Part shown: positions 27,371 to 35,225 of the stretch, one piece after another
Numbering within the stretch: the stretch's first letter is position 1
How the letters are laid out: each line of letters opens with the position of its first letter
NCBI GenBank assembly: GCA_040902195.1
Contig: JBBDXS010000006.1
Location: forward strand, 1-39,872
Source: JBBDXS01 sp040902195
Lineage (GTDB): Bacteria > Chloroflexota > Dehalococcoidia > DSTF01 > RBG-16-68-14
DNA: 39,872 nt
Reading direction: 5' to 3'
Notes under the pieces: model-generated
Seen by the model: the letters and a program-made list of their open reading frames with translations, nothing else
What the model was told of the DNA's origin: nothing
Databases searched by the model: none
Translations under genes and position numbers: made by a program

Positions 27371-28284
27371 AAGTCCTGTACCTCCATCGTCCGGCCCATG
27401 CGTCCCTGGTAGTAATGCAGCATGCCCAGCACCTGCGCCCGCATGAGCGGCCACCTGCCGTGCAGGGCGAACGGCACGAAGGACGGTATGCGAGAGAGCC
27501 AGAAGTAAAGCGTGAACAGCGCGTAGCGCAGCCGCGACGGCTGGTACTTGCGCATCAGGTAGAGGCGGTTGCGCGTCGCGTAGTACTGCTTGAACGGCGT
27601 CATCCAGCCGCCCCCACTCGAAGCGCTCTCCTGGTGGTAGACGACGGCGTCGGGCACGTAGAGCAGCCGGTAGCCGCGTCCCAGCGCGCGGCGAAGGAAG
27701 TCGGTCTCTTCGTAGTACATGAAGAAGCGCTCGTCCAGCGGCCCCACGTCGTCGAACGCCTTCGTCGGCAGGAGCGCGCAGCAGAAGCTCGCGGTCTGCA
27801 GCTCGCGCGGCCGACGTGTCCCAGGGCCGTCCCTCTTCCCGTGGAACGTGTTGCGGAAGACGCCCCGCGTCCAGTCGAAGTCGCCGGCGTGCGTGTTGAT
27901 CAGCCCGTGGTCGTGGGCGAAGAGGATGCGTGGCACGGTCATCGTGTGCCCGTCGGCTGCCGCAACCAGGAGGCGAAGCAGGTCCGGCTGGTGGGTCGTG
28001 TCGTTGTTGACGAAGAGGATGTAATCGAGGCCCTGTTCGCGGCAGTAGCGCGCCCCGATGTTGTTCCCCCGCGCGATGCCGACGTTTTCGCCGCAGCGGA
28101 TCATATGTGCGCGCGGGCAGCGACGCTCGATCTCGTCCGCGGAGCCGTCCGAGGAGCCCGCGTCTACAACGACTAGCTTCGCGTTTGGGTAGTCGACCTC
28201 GCTGATCGATTCGACGAACTCGCCGATGAACCGCGAGCTGTTGTAGTTAACCGTAACTATGCCGACCGATGGGCTGTCACTCAC
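27367..28284 (-). CDS. Glycosyltransferase family 2
   Basis: A 305-residue GT2 enzyme, rhamnosyltransferase-like: VGIVTVNYNSSRFIGEFV, VVVDAGSSDGSADE, NVGIARGNNIGARY, metal site FVNNDTTHQPD, then FFMYYEETDFLRRALGRGYR. The C-terminal 60 residues are hydrophobic and basic, as in membrane-bound members. I prefer GTG at 28284 (MSDSPSVGIVTVNY). TTG at 28305 is an alternative. Neither has a Shine-Dalgarno. The 3' end GGAGG and CTGA overlap serve the next gene. Confidence 0.9.
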   Translation of the reverse strand: MSDSPSVGIVTVNYNSSRFIGEFVESISEVDYPNAKLVVVDAGSSDGSADEIERRCPRAHMIRCGENVGIARGNNIGARYCREQGLDYILFVNNDTTHQPDLLRLLVAAADGHTMTVPRILFAHDHGLINTHAGDFDWTRGVFRNTFHGKRDGPGTRRPRELQTASFCCALLPTKAFDDVGPLDERFFMYYEETDFLRRALGRGYRLLYVPDAVVYHQESASSGGGWMTPFKQYYATRNRLYLMRKYQPSRLRYALFTLYFWLSRIPSFVPFALHGRWPLMRAQVLGMLHYYQGRMGRTMEVQDF

Positions 28285-28288
28285 ATCG

Positions 28289-28318
28289 GTTATAGTACCA
28301 CCCAAGCCAGATTCTCAG
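28289..28318 (-). promoter_or_regulatory. Possible promoter of the glycosyltransferase operon
   Basis: On the minus strand CTGAGA (28318-28313), 18 bases and TATAAC (28294-28289). Transcription would start at or beside the GTG at 28284, so the message may be leaderless. Confidence 0.35.
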
Positions 28319-28405
28319 CGCTCCGGCAACATCTCTTGCCGCCTCCGGCCGATACTCATTGCGGAGAAGGCTATCGGACGGCCAGCGGTTTCAGGGGAGG
28401 CCTGC

Positions 28406-29110
28406 ATGCGTATCGGAACTGTATCGAAACTTGGACTATGTGCGGCGCTTGTCATAGCTGCCGCTTCGCTGGGGAGTCTGGTCTCCCCTAGCTCCGCCTC
28501 GGCCGATGGCACGACCGTGACCATCGGTCCGCTTCAGGCAGGGCCCGGCGAAGTCCGTTCCATCGAGCTTCAGGTGCTGGGCGTCGCTGAGCCCGGTCTC
28601 GGCGCATGGACCGTCGACATCCACTACGATCCGAATGCGCTGACGCTGCAGGACTGCCACGCAGAGTTCGGCGGCGTCTGCAACCCGGCGTTCTCCTCAA
28701 ACTCCGCGCGTGTTGCCGGAACGAGCGTGTTTGGCGAAACGGGCGATCCCGTCCTCGGCAGCCTCTCGTTCGTCTGCAACCAGGCGGGCCAGTCCTCGAT
28801 CGAGCTCTCGATCGACGTACTAGCGGATGCGACGCTCGGCGGACCCTTGCCGATCAATGCCAAGATCGCCAACGTGACAGCGACTTGTACCGCAGGACCT
28901 AGTCCCACGGAAGAGCCGCAGCCCCTTCTAGGTGACGTCGACTGCGACAACGACGTCGACAGCATCGATGCGACCTTGGTCCTTCAGTATGTTGCCGAGA
29001 TTATCGACGGCCTCGATTGCCCCGAGAATGCCGACGTAAACGAAGACGGTGTCATCAATGCGATAGACGCCGCGGTGATACTGCAGATCACCGCCGGCCT
29101 GCTCGACTAG
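28406..29110 (+). CDS. Secreted cohesin-dockerin protein
   Basis: A 234-residue exported protein with signal peptide (about 1-33, cleavage near ASADG), a cohesin-like beta domain (about 36-163) and a C-terminal dockerin (about 175-234). Cohesin features include VTIGPLQAGPGEVRSIELQV and WTVDIHYDPNALTLQDC. The cohesin part has extra Cys (84, 92, 124, 161) able to form disulfides. The dockerin has two F-hand calcium loops: Asp177/179/181/183/185/188 and Asp210, Asn212, Asp214, Asn218, Asp221. A strong GGGGAGG site fixes the start. Such pairs make protein-protein docks. Here it may polymerise with itself or bind other surface proteins. No cellulase genes are nearby. Confidence 0.9.
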   Translation: MRIGTVSKLGLCAALVIAAASLGSLVSPSSASADGTTVTIGPLQAGPGEVRSIELQVLGVAEPGLGAWTVDIHYDPNALTLQDCHAEFGGVCNPAFSSNSARVAGTSVFGETGDPVLGSLSFVCNQAGQSSIELSIDVLADATLGGPLPINAKIANVTATCTAGPSPTEEPQPLLGDVDCDNDVDSIDATLVLQYVAEIIDGLDCPENADVNEDGVINAIDAAVILQITAGLLD

Positions 29111-29132
29111 CCACAACTCCCCGTAGCCTAGA

Positions 29133-29162
29133 ACGAACGCCGCCCTTGAGGGCGGCGTTCGT
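29133..29162. terminator. Hairpin between cohesin-dockerin gene and rmlB
   Basis: ACGAACGCCGCCC and GGGCGGCGTTCGT form a perfect 13-bp stem with loop TTGA between convergent genes. No T-tract follows on either strand. Confidence 0.75.
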
Positions 29163-29192
29163 CGTCTAGCCGTGTCCAGTCTGCGGATGCAG

Positions 29193-30218
29193 TTACTCGT
29201 ACGGCTTCGCTTCTGCGAGGCGGCGTCCATACATGCGCTCGTAGTATTCGCGGTACTGGCCGGACTTGACCTTCTCCCACCACCAACGGTTCTCGCGGTA
29301 CCAATCGACGGTCTTCTGGATCACGGCGTCGAAGTCGTGCGTAGGTTGCCAGCCGAGCGCGCGGATCTTGCTCGAATCCATGCTGTAGCGTTCGTCGTGG
29401 CCGAGACGGTCTTCGACGAAGCGGATCAGGCTCTTGGGCTTCTCGAGCAGGTCCAGGATCGTCTCGGCGACCTCGATGTTCGGCCGCTCGTTGTCGGCGC
29501 TGATGTTGTACGCCTCGGCCACCTCACCCTGGTGCAGCAGCAGATCGAGCGCCTCGCAGTGGTCTTCGACGTACAGCCGGTCGCGTACCTGCAGTCCTTC
29601 GCCGTACAAGGGTAGGGGCTCGTCTTCCAGCGCGTTCGTTGTGAAGAGCGGGATCGCCTTCTCGGGATGCTGGCGCGGCCCGACGTTGTTCGCCGGACGC
29701 GCGATGACGATCGGCATCCCATACGTCTCGATGAACGCCCAGCACTGTAGCTCGCCGCCGGCCTTGCTCGCCGCGTAGGGGCTGCGCGGATGGAACGGAT
29801 CGGTCTCGACCAGCCGGTGGCCCGGCGATGACGGGCCGTAGACCTCATCCGTCGAGACGTGCAGGAACCGCTCGATGCCCGCCGCCCTGGCGGCCTCGAG
29901 GAGGACGTACGTGCCGTAGACATCCGTCTGGATGAACGCGCCGGGTTCCTCGATCGAGCGGTCGACGTGAGTTTCCGCGGCGAAGTGTACGACGGCGTCC
30001 GCCTCTTCAACCAGCGGTTGTACCGTCGTCGCGTCGCAGATGTCGCCGTGGACGAATCGATAGCGTACGTCGTCCTGCACGTCGATCAGGTTATCGAGGT
30101 TGCCCGCGTATGTGAGCTTGTCCAGGTTGATGATCTGGTAGTCGTACTTCGCGAGGACGTGTCGAATGAAGTTGCTTCCGATGAAGCCGGCGCCGCCCGT
30201 AACGAGAAGAGTTCGCAC
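29193..30218 (-). CDS. rmlB: dTDP-glucose 4,6-dehydratase
   Basis: RmlB (RfbB) converts dTDP-glucose to dTDP-4-keto-6-deoxyglucose, the second step of dTDP-rhamnose synthesis. The 341-residue extended SDR has the NAD motif TGGAGFIG (7-14), AAETHVDRSI, the active-site VSTDEVYG (Asp124, Glu125) and YAASKAGGE (Tyr148, Lys152). ARPANNVGPRQHPEKAIPLF is the substrate segment, usually TRxSNNYGPYQ in the family. It starts with GTG eight bases after rmlA, in one operon with it. rmlC and rmlD are not in this window. Confidence 0.95.
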   Translation of the reverse strand: MRTLLVTGGAGFIGSNFIRHVLAKYDYQIINLDKLTYAGNLDNLIDVQDDVRYRFVHGDICDATTVQPLVEEADAVVHFAAETHVDRSIEEPGAFIQTDVYGTYVLLEAARAAGIERFLHVSTDEVYGPSSPGHRLVETDPFHPRSPYAASKAGGELQCWAFIETYGMPIVIARPANNVGPRQHPEKAIPLFTTNALEDEPLPLYGEGLQVRDRLYVEDHCEALDLLLHQGEVAEAYNISADNERPNIEVAETILDLLEKPKSLIRFVEDRLGHDERYSMDSSKIRALGWQPTHDFDAVIQKTVDWYRENRWWWEKVKSGQYREYYERMYGRRLAEAKPYE

Positions 30219-30226
30219 TGTGCTCT

Positions 30227-31318
30227 CTAGGGCATCTGGACTTTGCTGAAGTCGCCCAGGATCAGCCGGTAGTTGCGCGGCCGCGTGTCGTGGCCGAGCA
30301 GCTCGACGTTGCGTCCGATCAGGCTGTGCTCGATCCGCTGGCGCACGTCCTCGATGTGCGTGTGCTCCAGCACGACGCTACCGCTGATCTCCGTATCGAC
30401 GATCTCGCAGTCGTGGTAGATCGACGTGAACGGCCCGATGTACGAGTTTACGATACGCGTGCGTTGCCCGATGATCGCCGGACCCTGGATGCGGCTGTTG
30501 ATGACCGCAGAACCCTCTTCTAGCACGACGCGCCCCTGCAAGGTGCTTGCCTCGTCGTACGCGCCCAGGAGCTGGGGCTCCATGTCTTCGAGGATCAGGT
30601 GGTTCGCTTCGAGCAGGTCGTCGTGCTTTCCGGTGTCGATCCAGCGGCTCGATATCACTTCCGTGTGCACGTCCAGCCCGTCGTCGATCAGGCGCTGGAT
30701 CGTGTCCGTGATCTCCAGCTCGCCACGAGCCGATGGCTGGATGCGCTCGATCGCGCTGAACACGTTCGCGTCGAAGAAGTAGATGCCGATTACGGCGAGG
30801 TTCGATGACGGCTCCGCTGGCTTTTCGACGACGCGCGCGATGCGGTCGCCCGCGAGCTCAGCGATGCCGAAGTCTTGCGGCCGCTCCACGGGACAGAGCA
30901 GCAGGACGCTGTTGTGGCAGCCGTTGCGGAAAACATCGAGGTAACGCGCGATGCCTTCCTTCAGGAAGTTGTCGCCCAGGAAGAGCACGAACGGTGAGTC
31001 GCCGATGAAGTCCTTCGCGATCTGTACGCCGTGCGCGATGCCAAGCGGCAGAGGCTGGCGGATGTATGTGATGCTGGCGCCGTAACGCGAGCCGTCGCCG
31101 AGCGCTTCTTGGAACTGCTCCAGGTTCTCGCCCGCGACGATCCCCAGGTCAGTGATCCCACACGAGACGAGGTCATCGATCGCGTAGACGATGACGGGCT
31201 TGTTCGCGACAGGGACGAGCTGCTTCGCGCCGGTGTACGTGAACGGACGGAGGCGCGTGCCCTTTCCTCCCGCAAGGATCAGGCCCTTGAGCTGCGTCTT
31301 CTTCGCGCCTGCTGACAT
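30227..31318 (-). CDS. rmlA: Glucose-1-phosphate thymidylyltransferase, long form
   Basis: RmlA joins glucose-1-phosphate and dTTP to dTDP-glucose. The 363-residue protein has the nucleotidyltransferase start LKGLILAGGKGTRLRPFTY, GAKQLVPVANKPVIVY, LFLGDNFLKEGI and VVEKPAEPSSNLAVIGIYFF. The C-terminal 120 residues carry hexapeptide-like repeats of a left-handed beta-helix (VINSRIQGPAIIGQRTRIVN, GSVVLEHTHIEDV). This marks the long StrD-like type rather than the roughly 290-residue form. ATG at 31318 has AGGAG seven bases upstream. First gene of the rmlAB operon. Confidence 0.93.
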   Translation of the reverse strand: MSAGAKKTQLKGLILAGGKGTRLRPFTYTGAKQLVPVANKPVIVYAIDDLVSCGITDLGIVAGENLEQFQEALGDGSRYGASITYIRQPLPLGIAHGVQIAKDFIGDSPFVLFLGDNFLKEGIARYLDVFRNGCHNSVLLLCPVERPQDFGIAELAGDRIARVVEKPAEPSSNLAVIGIYFFDANVFSAIERIQPSARGELEITDTIQRLIDDGLDVHTEVISSRWIDTGKHDDLLEANHLILEDMEPQLLGAYDEASTLQGRVVLEEGSAVINSRIQGPAIIGQRTRIVNSYIGPFTSIYHDCEIVDTEISGSVVLEHTHIEDVRQRIEHSLIGRNVELLGHDTRPRNYRLILGDFSKVQMP

Positions 31319-31359
31319 CGCCGCTCCTGCGCGCGAGAGACGCCCGCGCATACGCGGGG

Positions 31360-31389
31360 ATTCTACCGCCCAGCTTCGAAGGGCGGCAA
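31360..31389 (-). promoter_or_regulatory. rmlAB promoter
   Basis: On the minus strand TTGCCG (31389-31384), 18 bases and TAGAAT (31365-31360), giving a start near 31353 and a leader of about 35 bases before rmlA. Confidence 0.6.
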
Positions 31390-31435
31390 CTGGGCGAAAC
31401 CCTTACACGAGCCGCAGCGGCCCGCGGACAAAATG

Positions 31436-31467
31436 AGGCCCGGAGCAGTGGCGGCTACTCCGGGCCT
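31436..31467. terminator. Hairpin in the divergent rmlA-SDR gap
   Basis: AGGCCCGGAG and CTCCGGGCCT form a perfect 10-bp stem over a 12-base loop. A second stem follows (TGCG-C-GGGG with CCCC-A-CGCA, about 31467-31489). The site lies between two divergent promoters, where no known transcript should end. The 332-base gap has no ORF. It may hold a small RNA end, an insulating terminator or a repeat. Confidence 0.4.
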
Positions 31468-31560
31468 GCGCGGGGGTGTCCCCACGCACGTGCAAGTTAG
31501 CATACCCTAAACGGCGCATGCAATACCGTCCTGCCGCTTACGGGTCTAGATCCTGTTTCA

Positions 31561-31575
31561 AAATTGTGACAATTT
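31561..31575. promoter_or_regulatory. Palindromic candidate operator
   Basis: AAATTGT-G-ACAATTT is a perfect 7+7 palindrome in a local AT-rich patch, ending eight bases before the -35 of the SDR gene. This is the kind of site bound by dimeric TetR, MarR or GntR regulators. No regulator gene lies adjacent. Confidence 0.45.
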
Positions 31576-31583
31576 GTCGCTAG

Positions 31584-31613
31584 TTGACGGCGCGGCCGAG
31601 CGTCGACGATAGT
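31584..31613 (+). promoter_or_regulatory. SDR gene promoter
   Basis: TTGACG (31584-31589), 18 bases and GATAGT (31608-31613), about 37 bases before the start codon. Confidence 0.6.
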
Positions 31614-31650
31614 GAGGCCTTCGACGGTTTGGCAACAGGAGGCAATGTCC

Positions 31651-32415
31651 ATGGATCTTTCAGGCAAGACCGCCATCGTGACCGGCTCCGCGGTCGGCGT
31701 CGGGCGCGCCAGCGCGCTCGATCTCGCCCGGCGCGGCGCGAATGTCGTGATCAACTACTCGCGCTCAGAGGACGACGCGAAGGAGGCCGTCAGGCAGGTT
31801 GAGGCGCTTGGCGCGAAGGCGCTTCTCGTGCGTACAGATGTCTCGGTGGACGCCGAAGTGCGTTCGATGGTCCAGCAAACGGTTGATACGTTCGGCTCGG
31901 TCGATGTGCTCGTCAACAACGCCGCGATGACGCACTTCGTCAACTTCGCCGACCTGGAAGGCATGAAGGAAGAGTACTGGGACCGCATCCTGGCGGTGAA
32001 CCTGAAGGGTGCCTTCTTCTGCTGCCGCGCCGTCGCGGAGCCGATGCGAAGAACTGGCCAGGGCGCAATCGTCAATGTCGCATCGATAGCCGGCATCCGC
32101 GCCATCGGCAGCTCGATCGCCTACGCCGCATCGAAGGCCGGGCTGATCAATATGACCGTCGCGCTCGCGCGCGTGCTTGCGCCGGAGATCCGCGTGAACG
32201 CAGTCGCACCGGGCTTCATCGATACGCGTTGGCTGCGCGAGGGGCTCGCTGCCGTCTACGAGCCCGCGAAGGCGCAGACGGCGGAACGAACGCCGCTCAA
32301 ACGCGTTGCCTCGCCGGAGGACGTGTCGCAGATCATCCTGAGCCTTATCGAAGGGGCCGACTTCGTAACCGGACAGTGCGTAGTCGTCGATGGCGGCAAC
32401 GCGATTAACTTCTAG
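31651..32415 (+). CDS. Short-chain dehydrogenase/reductase
   Basis: A 254-residue classical SDR, FabG-like. The cofactor motif is TGSAVGVGRA (11-20), NNAAMT lies at 89-94, and the catalytic set is Asn117, Ser145 (NVASIAG), Tyr158 and Lys162 (YAASK). The Arg/Ser pair in NYSRSEDD after beta-2 suggests NADP(H). The C-terminus SLIEGADFVTGQCVVVDGGN is typical. ATG at 31651 is eight bases from AGGAGG, while ATG at 31645 is too close. The substrate is unknown. It has its own promoter and candidate operator and abuts the convergent hydrolase gene with no gap. Confidence 0.95.
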   Translation: MDLSGKTAIVTGSAVGVGRASALDLARRGANVVINYSRSEDDAKEAVRQVEALGAKALLVRTDVSVDAEVRSMVQQTVDTFGSVDVLVNNAAMTHFVNFADLEGMKEEYWDRILAVNLKGAFFCCRAVAEPMRRTGQGAIVNVASIAGIRAIGSSIAYAASKAGLINMTVALARVLAPEIRVNAVAPGFIDTRWLREGLAAVYEPAKAQTAERTPLKRVASPEDVSQIILSLIEGADFVTGQCVVVDGGNAINF

Positions 32416-33204
32416 TCACTCCGACGTCCAACCCGACTCCTGGAGAAAGCGCCCAACGCGCTCGTTGAACACGTCCGCCTTCTCAAAGTAGGCGGAGTGG
32501 CCCGCGTCCGCGATCTCGTCGTACTGCGAGCCGGGCACTGCCTCGTGCGCGAGCCGTACGACGTGCGGCGGGATGATCGTGTCCTCGGCTCCTACGAGGA
32601 ACAAGATCGGTACGCCGAGGTCGCCCAGGAACTGCGCGGAGCTGCCTCGATAGCCCGGGATGGGCGCAAGGAAGTCTTTGGGCCGCGGCGGGTTCAGCCG
32701 CGCGATGAGACGATACAAGTGCGCCAGGTCCGGCCGCTCGCGCTCCAGCCGCGGCGAGATCGCGCGCTGGTACAGCGTCCGTTTTCCCATGGGCGTTTGT
32801 CGATGTTCTTCCTGCGCGGCGCGGACGGTATCGCTTACAGCGCCCCCCGTCGTCCCGGCCAGAACGAGGGCGCTTACGCGCTCCGGGTTGCGGTACGAGA
32901 ACCCGACTGCCGTCCTGCCCCCCATCGATTGCGCAACGATCGCGGCGCGCTCGATCTCGAGGTGGTCGAGGAGCGCTCGGAGGTCGTCAGCGAACGAGCG
33001 CCTGCCGGGGCCCTCCGTTTCGTCTTTGGTGCGGCCGAAGGCGCGGTGGTCGAAGACGACGCAGCGATAGCGTTCTGCAAAGAACGGGACCTGCTGCCAC
33101 CAGCTGAGGTGATTGCCGCCGGCTCCGTGCGCGAAGACCACAGCGGGGCCGTGACCTTGCACGAGGTAGTAGAGGCGAATGCCGTTGATCGAGGTCCAGG
33201 GCAT
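32416..33204 (-). CDS. Alpha/beta hydrolase
   Basis: A 262-residue alpha/beta-hydrolase fold protein. The oxyanion region is VVFAHGAGGNHLSWWQQVPF, the nucleophile elbow AQSMGG has Ser93, and the other triad members are Asp208 (GAEDTIIP) and His236 (AGHSAYFE). It resembles C-C bond hydrolases, esterases and haloperoxidase-like enzymes; the substrate cannot be told. The start at 33204 matches the family N-terminus. A longer frame upstream to 33303 carries no domain and overlaps the promoter. Confidence 0.9.
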   Translation of the reverse strand: MPWTSINGIRLYYLVQGHGPAVVFAHGAGGNHLSWWQQVPFFAERYRCVVFDHRAFGRTKDETEGPGRRSFADDLRALLDHLEIERAAIVAQSMGGRTAVGFSYRNPERVSALVLAGTTGGAVSDTVRAAQEEHRQTPMGKRTLYQRAISPRLERERPDLAHLYRLIARLNPPRPKDFLAPIPGYRGSSAQFLGDLGVPILFLVGAEDTIIPPHVVRLAHEAVPGSQYDEIADAGHSAYFEKADVFNERVGRFLQESGWTSE

Positions 33205-33232
33205 CGTTAGCGGCGGCTTGGCGGTTGTTCGG

Positions 33233-33262
33233 AGCCTACCATTGGGCCCTCCGGCCTGGCAA
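33233..33262 (-). promoter_or_regulatory. Alpha/beta hydrolase promoter
   Basis: On the minus strand TTGCCA (33262-33257), 18 bases and TAGGCT (33238-33233). The leader would be about 20 bases. No Shine-Dalgarno is visible before the ATG. Confidence 0.35.
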
Positions 33263-33289
33263 GAAAGGCTCGCCAAGAAGGGCCTGCTC

Positions 33290-33318
33290 TTGACAGCAAG
33301 CATGGGTTGGTGTAGAGG
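33290..33318 (+). promoter_or_regulatory. Peptide-transporter operon promoter
   Basis: A perfect TTGACA (33290-33295) is followed 17 bases later by TGTAGAGG, whose TAGAGG (33313-33318) is a weak -10. Transcription would start near 33325, leaving a leader of about 160 bases. Confidence 0.45.
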
Positions 33319-33340
33319 TACGATTACGCGATAGGAATGG

Positions 33341-33450
33341 GTTCGGGGGCGGGCTCGTCTGACGAGGCCCGGCTCGGGCTCTACCTTTTGTGATCAGGAT
33401 CCGAGGCCCTGACAGACATGGCTGACGCCTGTCTGGGGGGACGCCCGAAC
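33341..33450 (+). ncRNA. Candidate structured leader RNA before the transporter operon
   Basis: GTTCGGG (33341-33347) can pair with CCCGAAC (33444-33450), closing a 110-base domain. Inside are GGG-CTCG (33351-33357) with CGAG-G-CCC (33363-33370), GGCTCGG (33371-33377) with CCGAG-G-CC (33401-33408), and a hairpin CAGACA (33413-33418), GGC, loop TGAC, GCC, TGTCTG (33430-33435). CGAGGCCC occurs twice (33363, 33402), so arms could swap. A TTTTG run (33386-33390) follows one stem. I match it to no known riboswitch class. GC-rich DNA gives chance stems, so this is tentative. Confidence 0.35.
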
Positions 33451-33485
33451 AGCCACGGAGCGATGCGGTAGAAGGAAGGAGCCCT

Positions 33486-35192
33486 ATGGCAACGAAGAGC
33501 TACTGGCAGCAGTTTCAGCAGACCCGATTCTCACGGAGGCGTGTACTCGCCGTAACAGGGACCAGCGCGGCCGGCCTGGCGATCGCCGCAGCATGCGGCA
33601 ACGATAAGAAAAAGGATGGGACACCCGGGCCGACTTCAGGGCCTAGTGCCGGCACGCCGAAGGCGGGTGGCACGTACAAGACAGCGATCACAGGCGACTG
33701 GGGTTCGATCAACCCGCTCACGAGCGTCTCGTTCGGCCCTGGGATTCTCTCGAAGATGTACAACGCGCTCGTTTTCCAGTCCCCGGTCGATCCGACCCTC
33801 TTCTACATGGACCTGGCGAGCAAAGTCGAGCAACCGGAAGACGACGACTCGACGTACATATTCACGCTGCGCCCGGACGTCATGATTGCGCCGAATACAC
33901 TCGGTGTTCCGGAGCGCGCGCTCGACTCGTCGGACTGCGTAGCGTGGCTGGACGCAATCGGCGCTGCCGATACGGCGGTGGCGAAGAGCTTCACAGACGA
34001 ATGGCTGGACTCGTACAGCGCGGACAGCCCAACAACGTTCACGATCAAGACGAAGGGGCCGTACGCGTACTTCTTCTTCAGGTTGAACTCCCCTCTGGGC
34101 GGCATGATCCCACCCAAAGAGATGCTCGAAATGGACATGGCCTCCCAGGGCGTCGGCGCCGGTCCGTACGTACTCGAAGACGGGTCGTTCGTCGAGACGG
34201 GTGGCGCGAACTTGAACGCCAACCTCAACTACTACCGCAAGGATGAGACAAACGGTGACGCGCAGTTGCCGTACATCAGCAGGCTCGAAGTCTCGCGTAT
34301 CTCGGACCGGCAGCCGAGGCGCACGGCCTTCATCGGCGGCCAGATTGACTCGTACGACCCCGAGACGAAGGCCGAAGTCGACGAACTTTCAGGCCAGATG
34401 TCCGGCCTCCAGGTCTTTGAGTCGCCGGCGTACACGTTCATCGGCGTGACGATGAACCCGACGAAGCCGCCGTGGGACAACCCCTTGGTGCGCCGCGCGA
34501 TGAACTACGCACTCAACCGCCAGGAATACGTCGACGTCGTCGTCCAGGGCGCCGGCCAGATTAACGGACTGGTGCACTGGCCGCTTAAGGGCTACGCGCT
34601 TGACCCCGCGGAATTGGAGCAGTTGCAGCCCTTCGATCCAGCGATGTCGCGACAGCTCATCCAGGATGCCGGATTCGATATTCCGCTCAGCGTCAAGTTC
34701 ATATGGCCGGCAAACAGCGACATCGAGTTCCACAGCAAGCACCTGCCTATCTGGCTTGAGCAAATGGACGCTGCGGGCTTCGCCATTGTCCCGGACCCAC
34801 AGGACTTTGGCGTCTGGCTGCAGAACTACACCGACATCAACTACGACGCTTCGTTCTCACTGAACCAGATCTACGAGATTCCAGAAGTCAACCTGGACTT
34901 CCACACGACGCAAGGCCCGACGCACGACGGGAGCTACGCGATCGGCATCGGCCAGCTCTACCCCGAGGTCGACGAAGCGGTCGCGGCGTCGAAGAGCAGC
35001 ATCGACGCGGCGGCGCAGGTGGAACTGGTCAAGGACGCACAGCGTTTGATCTACTCCAAGGACCCGGCCTTCCTGCCTATCATGAGCTGGACCGACTACA
35101 CGGTTCGCCCGGCAAAGGTGAAGAACTTCCCGAGGGACGTCGGAACGGGAATGGATTTGTACCTGAGCACATACGCATGGCTGGACGTCTAG
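33486..35192 (+). CDS. Peptide/solute-binding lipoprotein (SBP family 5)
   Basis: A 568-residue extracytoplasmic solute-binding protein of the DppA/OppA family. The N-terminus has a Tat-like motif SRRRVL (16-21) and a lipobox-like AAAC (Cys37), so it is probably a Tat-exported lipoprotein. A Thr/Gly/Pro linker (40-60) follows. Family features are GGTYKTAITGDWGSINPLTS near 61-80, TYIFTLRPDVM, and PLVRRAMNYALNRQEYVDVV near 337-356. The ligand may be a peptide, sugar or other compound. GGAAGGAG precedes the ATG. First gene of a three-gene operon with two permeases. Confidence 0.93.
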   Translation: MATKSYWQQFQQTRFSRRRVLAVTGTSAAGLAIAAACGNDKKKDGTPGPTSGPSAGTPKAGGTYKTAITGDWGSINPLTSVSFGPGILSKMYNALVFQSPVDPTLFYMDLASKVEQPEDDDSTYIFTLRPDVMIAPNTLGVPERALDSSDCVAWLDAIGAADTAVAKSFTDEWLDSYSADSPTTFTIKTKGPYAYFFFRLNSPLGGMIPPKEMLEMDMASQGVGAGPYVLEDGSFVETGGANLNANLNYYRKDETNGDAQLPYISRLEVSRISDRQPRRTAFIGGQIDSYDPETKAEVDELSGQMSGLQVFESPAYTFIGVTMNPTKPPWDNPLVRRAMNYALNRQEYVDVVVQGAGQINGLVHWPLKGYALDPAELEQLQPFDPAMSRQLIQDAGFDIPLSVKFIWPANSDIEFHSKHLPIWLEQMDAAGFAIVPDPQDFGVWLQNYTDINYDASFSLNQIYEIPEVNLDFHTTQGPTHDGSYAIGIGQLYPEVDEAVAASKSSIDAAAQVELVKDAQRLIYSKDPAFLPIMSWTDYTVRPAKVKNFPRDVGTGMDLYLSTYAWLDV

Positions 35193-35225
35193 GAAGCGAC
35201 GCGCAGCCGCAATAGCTAGGGAGTC

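Noticed and set aside
27049..28176. A 375-codon plus-strand ORF over the glycosyltransferase genes
   Set aside because: Both minus-strand frames carry clear GT4 and GT2 motifs; the plus frame is a low-complexity shadow.
31381..31500. Known structured RNA (SRP RNA, RNase P, 6S) in the rmlA-SDR gap
   Set aside because: I looked for the conserved SRP, RNase P and 6S sequence motifs and found none; only simple stems are visible.
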